From a virus: a DNA stretch of 37,522 bases. Position numbers and translations under genes: made by a program. Below the pieces are notes generated by a model. It was not told the DNA's origin and searched no databases. It saw only the letters and a list, made by a program, of their open reading frames with translations. Where the stretch lies: positions 1 through 37,522 of IMG/VR virus record IMGVR_UViG_3300032245_000448. One strand, given 5' to 3'. Positions 31,699-37,494 of this stretch are shown here, one piece after another (the stretch's first letter is position 1; the number at the start of each line of letters is the position of its first letter).

Positions 31699-31783
31699 AA
31701 TTGTTGGTTTTCTTTTGTGGATGGTTATATTCTTGGTTATTTCACTCGTCTTATATTTCTTATGGGAAGAATTTAATGGCTAA
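31667..31783 (+). CDS. 38-residue membrane peptide
   Basis: This short ORF has a long hydrophobic stretch with Phe, Leu, Val, Ile ('VGFLLWMVIFLVISLVLYFL') that spans a membrane once, then 'WEEFNG'. It starts 32 bases inside the preceding gene and its end overlaps the next ORF by eight bases. Overlap on both sides suggests a real micro-gene. No SD is obvious. Function unknown; lysis regulator or host-membrane effector are guesses. Confidence 0.5.
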   Translation: MTLANLWLVFKIVGFLLWMVIFLVISLVLYFLWEEFNG

Positions 31784-31880
31784 ATTTATAGATTTTGCAA
31801 TCAAAATTTTAATGATTGGTGGTTTTTTTGGACTTCTTTTAGGGCTATCATTAGTGATAGAATTAACATTAATCAGATGA
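31776..31880 (+). CDS. 34-residue membrane peptide
   Basis: This ORF encodes MAKFIDFAIKIL followed by a hydrophobic Gly/Leu segment ('MIGGFFGLLLGLSLVIEL'), a single membrane span. An upstream GGGAAGAAT could serve as SD. Its TGA overlaps the next ATG (ATGA), and its own start lies inside the preceding micro-gene, a chain of overlapping tiny ORFs. Function unknown. Confidence 0.5.
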   Translation: MAKFIDFAIKILMIGGFFGLLLGLSLVIELTLIR

Positions 31881-32068
31881 ATTATTCCATGGAAGTATTA
31901 TTTAGATATTTAGTCTTTGATGACTTTGGCGAACCGCATAAGCGATTCAGGACAAAGCATGAAGCTGAAGTTTATATTCAAAATAGACCTAGCCACAAGA
32001 TTGAACGACTGCCAGCTCCACCAAAAGAAAATGTATTTGATTTAATAACAGACGAACCGCCATTTTAA
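31877..32068 (+). CDS. Small protein with acidic, SSB-like C-tip
   Basis: The 63-residue protein has 'EVLFRYLVFDDFGEPHKRFRTKHEAEVYIQNRPSHKIERLPAPPKE', a pattern of small phage proteins with two strands and a helix. It ends in an acidic tail 'LITDEPPF', resembling the SSB C-terminal tip. It couples to the preceding gene by ATGA. The tip may recruit SSB-binding proteins, but the fit is loose (PPF rather than IPF). Confidence 0.55.
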   Translation: MNYSMEVLFRYLVFDDFGEPHKRFRTKHEAEVYIQNRPSHKIERLPAPPKENVFDLITDEPPF

Positions 32069-32080
32069 AAAGGATAAGAT

Positions 32081-32224
32081 ATGACAGTAGAAAAGATAGT
32101 TAGGTTTATATTACAAATTTTAGTTTATTCAATTGCAGCATGGTTGGCTGATCTTCCATGGTGGCAATTTTTACTTGTAGTTTTATTAATCTTGATTGCA
32201 GAAAAGATTGGTAGAACTCAATGA
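32081..32224 (+). CDS. 47-residue two-span membrane protein
   Basis: This ORF has a clear SD (AAAAAGGATAAGAT) and encodes hydrophobic stretches 'FILQILVYSIAAWL' and 'WWQFLLVVLLILIAEKIG', probably two spans. Its TGA overlaps the next start by ATGA. It is one of five tiny membrane proteins in the early and middle regions. No family recognised; a pinholin-like or host-membrane role cannot be judged from sequence. Confidence 0.6.
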   Translation: MTVEKIVRFILQILVYSIAAWLADLPWWQFLLVVLLILIAEKIGRTQ

Positions 32225-32652
32225 CATCAAATGACAAGATAGGCTTCAAGTCAATGATGGATACAGTAACAACACTCTATCAGAAACCTAATTTAGATAT
32301 AGATACAATTCGAGTTTGGTTTGCCAAGCTTGAGAAGTATGATTTTAATGTAGTGACTAAAGCTTTTGATAAGCATGTTGATACCAATAAGTTTATGCCT
32401 ACAGTTTTTGACATATTGCAATTATGTCGAGAAAAGCCAATTGAATTTGTGCAGCTTCAAGCACCTAAACTTAATAATGCAGAAAACAAAGCCCAGGCAG
32501 ATAAAATGCTTGCAATGATTCAAGAAAAAATGCCTGTAGAAGATAAGAAACTAAAAGATATGAGAGCTTGGGCGCATCGTATTATTGCTAACCCAAAAAA
32601 TTATCCAGCTATATCTTTAAAGACTGCAAAGGAAGCAATAAATGCAAAATAA
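32221..32652 (+). CDS. Candidate helicase loader / replication accessory protein
   Basis: The 143-residue protein has 'FKSMMDTVTTLYQKPNLDIDTIRVWFAKLEKYDFNVVTKAFDKHVDTNKFMPTVFDILQLC', a pattern of phage replication accessory proteins (similar to G39P/P-like helicase loader N-domains: 'W...L.dyd...v..Af..h.....f.Ptv.di'). The C-terminal half is Lys-rich with 'WAHRIIANPKNYPAIS'. It couples to the upstream peptide by ATGA. With the DUF1376 protein it could load the host DnaB helicase. Confidence is moderate since I rely on fold pattern. Confidence 0.55.
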   Translation: MTSNDKIGFKSMMDTVTTLYQKPNLDIDTIRVWFAKLEKYDFNVVTKAFDKHVDTNKFMPTVFDILQLCREKPIEFVQLQAPKLNNAENKAQADKMLAMIQEKMPVEDKKLKDMRAWAHRIIANPKNYPAISLKTAKEAINAK

Positions 32653-32911
32653 ATGGAGTAAAGTTAGTAAATATTGCATTGAACGCAATAATTTTTATAT
32701 TTCCCGCTATGTTTTAGCGGATGGCGCAAATCGATATGTTTTATGGGATGGCGCAAAAATGATTAAAATACACGACAACGCACAGGATTTAAAAAATGAA
32801 GCAGAGAGATTGGATCGTCAGTCAGCAGAATCTTCCCCAATTAATGATTTATTTGGAAGACTTAATCAAAGAAGGCAAGGTCCCACAAGTTACGATCAAA
32901 GAAAAGGCTAG
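32642..32911 (+). CDS. Hypothetical protein overlapping the NinB-like gene
   Basis: The 89-residue protein begins 'MQNKWSKVSKYCIERNNFYISRYVLADGANRYVLWDGAKMIKIHDNAQDLKNEAERL', with the look of a conserved small phage protein. Its last 116 bases overlap the downstream start at 32796 in another frame, and there the protein becomes polar (Gln/Arg/Ser-rich). The long overlap is unusual. The N-terminal part is more convincing than the tail. It starts 11 bases inside the preceding gene. Confidence 0.55.
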   Translation: MQNKWSKVSKYCIERNNFYISRYVLADGANRYVLWDGAKMIKIHDNAQDLKNEAERLDRQSAESSPINDLFGRLNQRRQGPTSYDQRKG

Positions 32912-33161
32912 AGGAAGATCAATTGAAGCCAACAAATTCCTTTGGGGTAAGCTATATAAAAGCATTAGTGAATTTAGTGGTTACCTTCCAATGGAAGTGC
33001 ATCTTTTATGCGGGCATCTTTTCTTATCTGAACAGAAAACTATTAATGGAGTTCAAGTTCCTTATGTTCGTTCAACGACTGATCTTACAGTCGAGGAATT
33101 TACATCTTACATACAGAATATTGAGAGTTATTTTGCCCAGCTAGGATGGTCGCTTGAATAA
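32796..33161 (+). CDS. NinB-like recombination protein
   Basis: The 121-residue protein resembles NinB, which binds single-stranded DNA in lambdoid recombination. It has 'KARGRSIEANKFLWGKLYKSISEF' at about 38-61, 'EVHLLCGHLFLS', and 'YVRSTTDLTVEEFTSYIQNIESYFAQLGW' at the end, fitting the family pattern of a Lys/Arg-rich core then RSTT.L...EF..Y...I. An AGGA SD lies eight bases before the ATG. A TTG-started HNH gene follows with a short overlap. Confidence 0.75.
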   Translation: MKQRDWIVSQQNLPQLMIYLEDLIKEGKVPQVTIKEKARGRSIEANKFLWGKLYKSISEFSGYLPMEVHLLCGHLFLSEQKTINGVQVPYVRSTTDLTVEEFTSYIQNIESYFAQLGWSLE

Positions 33162-33441
33162 AGATGAAAGAAAGTATTATGACAAATTATCTCAATTGGG
33201 ATGTATAGTTTGTAAAAGAGAAGGATGGGGTTATTCTGCGCCTGAAATACATCACATGCGATCAGGGCAAGGTCATAAACGCGCACATTGGAGCTTGGCT
33301 TATCCTTTATGTCCTAATCATCATAGAAATGGCGGTTATGGGATAGCTTTTCATGCTGGAGCAAGAGCTTTTGAAACTAAATTTGGAACTGAAGCGGAAT
33401 TATTAGCAGAAACTTTAAATCTTATCAAGGACAAAATATGA
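33154..33441 (+). CDS. HNH nuclease, Ref/DUF968-like
   Basis: The 95-residue protein starts at TTG 33154, supported by AGGATGG about five to eight bases upstream. Its motifs are 'GCIVCKREGW' (CxxC), 'PEIHHMRSGQG', and 'LCPNHHRNGGYGIAFHAGARAFETKFGTE', matching the small Ref/DUF968-type HNHc nucleases, which cut DNA in RecA filaments. It is near the NinB-like gene, as in lambdoid phages where these genes sit together. It overlaps the NinB-like gene by eight bases. Confidence 0.85.
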   Translation: MNKDERKYYDKLSQLGCIVCKREGWGYSAPEIHHMRSGQGHKRAHWSLAYPLCPNHHRNGGYGIAFHAGARAFETKFGTEAELLAETLNLIKDKI

Positions 33442-33512
33442 TAGAATTATTAGTATTTATTGCTCTAAATTCAATAGTTGTTGCAATATCTATTTATCTA
33501 ATGCACAGGTGA
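33438..33512 (+). CDS. 24-residue membrane micro-peptide
   Basis: A 24-residue ORF, ATGA-coupled to the HNH gene, starts MIELLVFIALN and has a continuous hydrophobic run ('LLVFIALNSIVVAISIYLM'). It is the smallest coupled ORF on this strand apart from the terminal one. Composition and coupling support translation, but it may also be chance in AT-rich DNA. Function unknown. Confidence 0.4.
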   Translation: MIELLVFIALNSIVVAISIYLMHR

Positions 33513-33516
33513 AATC

Positions 33517-33921
33517 ATGAAAAAAGTATATTCAATTAATGAAGCTATTGTAGAAGTTCCACAAGTAACTATTGGCGAGTTCTTCCTTAAATTACTTCAT
33601 GCAGCAACTAATGGACATATCTTACATTTACAAACAAAATCATATTCAGAGCATAAAGCGCTTCAAAAGTATTATGAACAATTGCCTGATCTTGTTGATT
33701 CAATTATTGAAGAATGGCAAGGCGCATATCAAAAGATTGTTGAATATCCATCAACTTATGAAGCACCTAATTCTGATGCATTGCAAGAAGTTATGGCAGT
33801 AAGAGATTTTTTAGTTAAAAACAGAGCAGTTGTTGGTGATTACACTTCAATACAAAATAGTGTTGATAATTTAATGAGCTTACTTGATTCTACAGTCTAT
33901 AAACTAACCTTTTTAGACTAA
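33517..33921 (+). CDS. Dps/ferritin-like protein (DUF5856-like)
   Basis: The 134-residue, all-helical protein has 'EFFLKLLHAATNGHILHLQTKSYSEHKALQKYYEQLPDLVDSIIEEWQG' near 21-69. The ligands His37, His46, Asp61 and Glu65 resemble the ferroxidase pattern of Dps (H...H...D-x3-E). Similar DUF5856 proteins occur in other phages. If it binds iron, it could store or detoxify iron during infection. The C-terminal half has a second pair of helices. Its stop shares an A with the next start (TAATG). Whether it forms a Dps-type dodecamer cannot be seen. Confidence 0.65.
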   Translation: MKKVYSINEAIVEVPQVTIGEFFLKLLHAATNGHILHLQTKSYSEHKALQKYYEQLPDLVDSIIEEWQGAYQKIVEYPSTYEAPNSDALQEVMAVRDFLVKNRAVVGDYTSIQNSVDNLMSLLDSTVYKLTFLD

Positions 33922-34358
33922 TGCCTTACGCTCCCGTTAATGACAAATGTCGGGAATTAGGTTGCCATAATTTAAAAACTAGCCGATCAACATTTTGTGC
34001 AGATCATGGCGGTGGTATAACAGAAAAAGGCAAAGAGAATAGTAAATTATATTCTTCAGGCTTTTGGCAAAAACAAAGAAAAATACAATTAAGCAAAAAG
34101 CCATTATGTGCAGCTTGCTTGATTGAAGGTCGAGTGGTTCCAGCAGTTCATATCGACCATGTATTTCCTCATAGACAAGATGACAATAAGTTTAAAAGAA
34201 ATTTATTTCAAAGCTTATGTCCAGCACACCATAGTTTAAAAACACAAGAAGAAAATGTAGGCAATTATATTTACTATTCAGATAATGGGTTAATTACTTA
34301 TACGGATGCAGACTATGGGAAAGCTATTAACGAAACAGAATCTGCGGAAAATATATAA
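33921..34358 (+). CDS. HNH endonuclease, zinc-containing
   Basis: The 145-residue protein has an N-terminal Cys/His zinc module ('KCRELGCHNLKTSRSTFCADH') and a classical HNH core: 'LCAACLIEGRVVPAVHIDHVFPHRQ' and 'LCPAHHSLKTQEE' (zinc Cys, His-Ile-Asp-His and CPxHH). HNH enzymes of this kind often assist terminase cleavage in phages with HK97-type packaging, although here the gene is far from terL (or near it on a circular map). It overlaps the next ORF by 53 bases. Confidence 0.9.
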   Translation: MPYAPVNDKCRELGCHNLKTSRSTFCADHGGGITEKGKENSKLYSSGFWQKQRKIQLSKKPLCAACLIEGRVVPAVHIDHVFPHRQDDNKFKRNLFQSLCPAHHSLKTQEENVGNYIYYSDNGLITYTDADYGKAINETESAENI

Positions 34359-34662
34359 AGCATTATCATCATTGCCGCCATTTAATGAAATGCGCGGTAT
34401 GCCACAACCTCACAAGATACAATTTTCAGTTATAGATACAGACGAAGTAATGGGTTACTTTCATACTGAACCCATGCGAATTGAAATAGATAAGATGTGC
34501 GATACTTGGGATAAGATATTTGTAACTATGCTTCATGAATGTTGTCATGTTTATTTATATCATAATGGATATGAAGATTTCGATCAGCATGAGGAAAGAT
34601 TTAAAAAGATAGCTAAAAGAGTTTGTGATATTTATATTGGACTTGATTTAGAGGAATTTTAA
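34306..34662 (+). CDS. SprT-like zinc metalloprotease
   Basis: The 118-residue protein has His77-Glu78-Cys-Cys-His81 (HExxH) in 'VTMLHECCHVYLYHNGYEDFDQHEERFKKIAKRV', with His95 as a possible third ligand. The N-terminal beta part includes 'GYFHTEPMRIEIDK'. This matches SprT-like domains, which degrade DNA-protein crosslinks or have unknown phage roles. The start overlaps the HNH gene by 53 bases, and a shorter start at ATG 34315 is possible. No signal peptide is visible, so it is cytoplasmic. Confidence 0.75.
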   Translation: MQTMGKLLTKQNLRKIYKALSSLPPFNEMRGMPQPHKIQFSVIDTDEVMGYFHTEPMRIEIDKMCDTWDKIFVTMLHECCHVYLYHNGYEDFDQHEERFKKIAKRVCDIYIGLDLEEF

Positions 34663-35151
34663 ATGAATAGATTTATAATGTTTGCATTAGCTTTAGTTGT
34701 TGGTGGATTATTAGCAGTTTTAACTGATTATGCTTTTGCTGCTGATACTACAATGGAAGTTAAGAATAAAGGCAATGTGCCATCAGCTATGGCTCCATCT
34801 ATTTCTACTATGAACCCTAAAATATGTAAAACAGGTGTAAGTGGCGGAGCTAACACAGGTGTTGTTTCTATTAGCGGTGGATTTACAGTTGAAGATGAAA
34901 ATTGTGTAAGAGTTGTTAAAGCTGAAACATTATCATCATTAGGATTAAAAGTAAGTGCAGTCTCATTAATGTGTCAAGATAATGCTACATGGGATGCAAT
35001 GGAAATGGCTGGAAGTCCATGTCCTTTTGGCGGTGCATTAGGTGATGCTGCTAGACGAGCATGGTTTAAAAAACATCCTGAAAAATTTTATAATTTATAT
35101 GGCTCGGATTTTAAGTTACCTGTTCCTGCTCCTATTGCCGATAAGCAATAG
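34663..35151 (+). CDS. Exported protein with signal peptide and conserved Cys
   Basis: The 162-residue protein has a Sec signal at 1-26 ending AFA (residue 26). The mature part shows 'NPKICKTGVSGG', 'ENCVRVVKAETLSSLGLKVSAVSLMCQDNATWDAM' and 'AGSPCPFGGALGDAARRAWF', with four Cys that may form disulphides. A GAGG-type SD precedes the ATG. It resembles exported proteins placed before lysis genes of phages, but I cannot give a tested function. The next exported gene overlaps it in another frame. Confidence 0.65.
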   Translation: MNRFIMFALALVVGGLLAVLTDYAFAADTTMEVKNKGNVPSAMAPSISTMNPKICKTGVSGGANTGVVSISGGFTVEDENCVRVVKAETLSSLGLKVSAVSLMCQDNATWDAMEMAGSPCPFGGALGDAARRAWFKKHPEKFYNLYGSDFKLPVPAPIADKQ

Positions 35152-35959
35152 TTTTGCAGAGAATTGGATTGCTGGTTGGCATAGATGCGGATGGAATAGC
35201 GATTGGTATTGCTATACTCCACCATCATGCATAGATCAAACTGAAACAAGAAGTTTATCTTGTCCTGTGCATCAATCAGGCGCTATAAATCAAGTAAGAT
35301 ATTATGCTTGCACAAGTGAAACATGGTCTAATTGGACAACAAGCTCTAATAATTGCACACAAGACCCGCCAACTTGTGTATCAACAACAGAATTAAGGAC
35401 ATTATCATGCGCGAGTGGTTACGAAGGCTTAATAACGGAATCAAGAACTTCCCTATGCTCCGATCCGTATGGTTCGCCAATTTGGACATCTTGGTCGATA
35501 ATATCCAATACTTGCATGATGACGAAGACGAATCCTGCCAATGTGGAAAGTCCTGTCAGCCCTGTAAGTCCTGTGAGCATTATCACCCCTGTTCAAACAA
35601 CAGTCACAGATACTGCAACTGTGGTTCAGCCTGTGCCTATAACGACATCAACACCTGAAACCACAACATCTAGTAGTAATACTGATACTAAAACACAAGA
35701 TAGCCCAAAAGTTCAGGAATTAATACCTGGATTGGGATTAGTTTTAAGTATTGGAATGCTAACCAATTCCAATTTGAATATAACCCAGCCACCAATGGCT
35801 GATTCTTATAATTTAATGCAAGAGGATCAATATGGACTTCAACAAGGAATTTTTATGGGGCTTATCACTCAAACAGATATTTATGATAGGTTCAACACTT
35901 ATAGCGCTCGTAGCAACGCCCGTTTATTACGCTATAACCAAATTGAATTCAATCAATGA
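35099..35959 (+). CDS. Exported Cys-rich protein with Thr/Pro/Ser-rich linker
   Basis: The likely start is ATG 35099, giving a 20-residue Sec signal (MARILSYLFLLLLPISNSFA) and 286 residues in all; longer versions start inside the previous gene. The mature part holds two Cys-rich repeats of thrombospondin-like appearance (CIDQTETRSLSC... and CVSTTELRTLSC...), with Trp-rich stretches. A Ser/Thr/Pro-rich linker about 70 residues long and a hydrophobic 'GLGLVLSIGML' segment follow. The start overlaps the preceding gene by 53 bases and the end overlaps the following gene by 128 bases. Function unknown; cell-surface or spanin-like roles are possible, but no lipobox is present. Confidence 0.55.
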   Translation: MARILSYLFLLLLPISNSFAENWIAGWHRCGWNSDWYCYTPPSCIDQTETRSLSCPVHQSGAINQVRYYACTSETWSNWTTSSNNCTQDPPTCVSTTELRTLSCASGYEGLITESRTSLCSDPYGSPIWTSWSIISNTCMMTKTNPANVESPVSPVSPVSIITPVQTTVTDTATVVQPVPITTSTPETTTSSSNTDTKTQDSPKVQELIPGLGLVLSIGMLTNSNLNITQPPMADSYNLMQEDQYGLQQGIFMGLITQTDIYDRFNTYSARSNARLLRYNQIEFNQ

Positions 35960-36245
35960 GATTATAGATAATTATGATCCATCAAAGATTCAAGCTTTAG
36001 AAATACAATTAAAAGCGCAACAAGAGCGTTTATTAGCTATTCAAGATTCAAGTATTAGAATTAATGAAAAAGCATCAGACGCTATTGCATTAGCTAGAGA
36101 AACTTCAGCAGTTGCTAAAGGATCACAAAGAGAAGTAGAAGCTTCATTAGGAAGTGTTCGCTCTGAAGTTAAAGCTCAAATTGATGGTTTAAATACTCAA
36201 ATGAAAGCTTTACAAAAATCAATGACTAACCCAATAGGAAATTAA
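35832..36245 (+). CDS. Membrane-anchored coiled-coil protein (i-spanin-like topology)
   Basis: The 137-residue protein has an N-terminal hydrophobic span (about 13-33, 'KQIFMIGSTLIALVATPVYY'), then a helix of about 90 residues rich in Ala, Glu, Lys and Gln with heptad features. An SD (AGAGGA) lies five bases before the ATG. This topology resembles inner-membrane spanins, which link inner and outer membranes in lysis, but no partner lipoprotein is recognised. The first 128 bases overlap the end of the preceding ORF in another frame. It lies directly before the holin. Confidence 0.6.
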   Translation: MDFNKEFLWGLSLKQIFMIGSTLIALVATPVYYAITKLNSINEIIDNYDPSKIQALEIQLKAQQERLLAIQDSSIRINEKASDAIALARETSAVAKGSQREVEASLGSVRSEVKAQIDGLNTQMKALQKSMTNPIGN

Positions 36246-36247
36246 TT

Positions 36248-36733
36248 ATGTTTTCATTATTATCATCAATACTAGGATTTGCAACTGCTGGACTTCCAAG
36301 CATTCTTGGATTTTTCCAACAAAAAGGCGATCAAAAGCATGAGCGCGAAATGGCTCAATTACAAAATGCACAACAAATGGCAATGGCTCAAGCTGGATTT
36401 CAATCTCAAGAAAAGATTGCAGCAATTGAATTAGAACAAACCAATGCCGAAACTTATGTTCAAGAAAGACAAGCATTATATGAGCATGATGCTAAACTTG
36501 TATCTGAATCATCACAATGGGTTAAAACTCTTAACGCTTGTGTAAGACCAATCATTGCATTTACTTTTGTTGCATTATTAGTATTTGTTGATGTTGCTGG
36601 TTTTTGGTGGGCAGTTCATACAGGTGCAGACTTTGGCACTTCAATGGATATTATATTTAGTTCTGATGAGATGAGCATTGTTGGTTCTATTATTGGCTTT
36701 TATTTTGGATCAAGAACTTGGGAAAAAAAATAA
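36248..36733 (+). CDS. Holin, Holin_3TMs-like
   Basis: The 161-residue protein has a hydrophobic N-terminus (MFSLLSSILGFATAGLPSILGFF), a charged Gln/Glu-rich middle coiled coil, and a C-terminal part 'WVKTLNACVRPIIAFTFVALLVFVDVAGFWW' and 'VGSIIGFYFGSRTWEKK'. This layout matches the HP1-type Holin_3TMs family with its 'LNA.VRP' and 'WFGsRt' signatures. It would form the pore that lets the downstream lysozyme reach the wall. The lysozyme start follows the stop immediately. Confidence 0.85.
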   Translation: MFSLLSSILGFATAGLPSILGFFQQKGDQKHEREMAQLQNAQQMAMAQAGFQSQEKIAAIELEQTNAETYVQERQALYEHDAKLVSESSQWVKTLNACVRPIIAFTFVALLVFVDVAGFWWAVHTGADFGTSMDIIFSSDEMSIVGSIIGFYFGSRTWEKK

Positions 36734-37180
36734 TTGAAAGTATCAGATCGCGGAATAGCATTAATCAAACATCATGAAGGCGTTCGTAATAAGCCCTATC
36801 GTTGTCCTGCTAACTTGTGGACTGTTGGTGTTGGTCATCTTATCGGCGATGGCAAATCATTGCCTGAATCTTGGAATAGAACTTTTACTAGTGAGGAAAT
36901 AGATGGACTTCTTAAACGCGACCTCAATCGCTTTGAGTTGGGAGTATGTAAAATGCTACCTACTGTGCAGCTTAAACAATCTGAATTTGACGCTCTCGTT
37001 AGCTTTAGCTTTAATCTTGGTCTCGGAACATTTCAACGCAGCACCATCCGTCAAGCGATGTTACGCGGCGATAAAGCGGTGGCTGGCGAATCGCTATTGA
37101 AGTATTGTAAAGCAGGTGGTAAGATATTAAAAGGACTGCAAGCGCGCAGACAAGATGAGTATAAACTATTAATGTTATAG
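36734..37180 (+). CDS. Endolysin, GH24 lysozyme
   Basis: The 148-residue protein is a T4/P22-type lysozyme that cleaves the glycan of peptidoglycan. The catalytic triad pattern E-8-(D/C)-5-T is met by Glu15, Cys24 and Thr30 in 'HHEGVRNKPYRCPANLWTVGVGH'. The C-terminal half has 'LKQSEFDALVSFSFNLG' and 'GLQARRQDE', conserved in the family. The start is TTG, directly after the holin stop (TAATTG); an SD is weak, so coupling to the holin is likely. There is no N-terminal export signal, so release depends on the holin. Confidence 0.94.
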   Translation: MKVSDRGIALIKHHEGVRNKPYRCPANLWTVGVGHLIGDGKSLPESWNRTFTSEEIDGLLKRDLNRFELGVCKMLPTVQLKQSEFDALVSFSFNLGLGTFQRSTIRQAMLRGDKAVAGESLLKYCKAGGKILKGLQARRQDEYKLLML

Positions 37181-37188
37181 GACACTAC

Positions 37189-37494
37189 ATGGACAAGACA
37201 GAGATACTACGAACTGCGAATGAATATATAACTCGTGATAGACAATCAACTCATGGCAAGGCAGAGAATAATTTTGCTAATATTGCTAGGTTATGGTCTG
37301 CTTATCTTGACCATGCCATCACCCCTCAAGATGTTGCAATACTAATGACACTACTCAAGGTTGCTCGATACAAACACAATCCATCCTATGTTGATAATGC
37401 AATTGACATGGCTGGCTATGCAGCATTAGCAGGCGAGCTTGGACAAGGGGTGGATGCTCTGAAACCCGCGTCAAATGGGGCTAATCATGAATAA
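37189..37494 (+). CDS. DUF6378-like phage protein
   Basis: The 101-residue protein includes 'ITRDRQSTHGKAENNFANIARLWSAYLDH' and 'DVAILMTLLKVARYKHNPSYVDNAIDMAGYAALAGE', the characteristic pattern of the DUF6378 family found in many phages, of unknown function. An AGGA SD lies seven bases before the ATG. It is followed by a tiny ORF running off the right end. It is not related to lysis by sequence. In a circular molecule it is the gene just upstream of the terminase genes. Confidence 0.8.
   Translation: MDKTEILRTANEYITRDRQSTHGKAENNFANIARLWSAYLDHAITPQDVAILMTLLKVARYKHNPSYVDNAIDMAGYAALAGELGQGVDALKPASNGANHE

Noticed and set aside
35042-35098. Longer start of the exported Cys-rich protein
   Set aside because: The extra residues would put a signal peptide inside the protein; the ATG at 35099 leaves it at the N-terminus.
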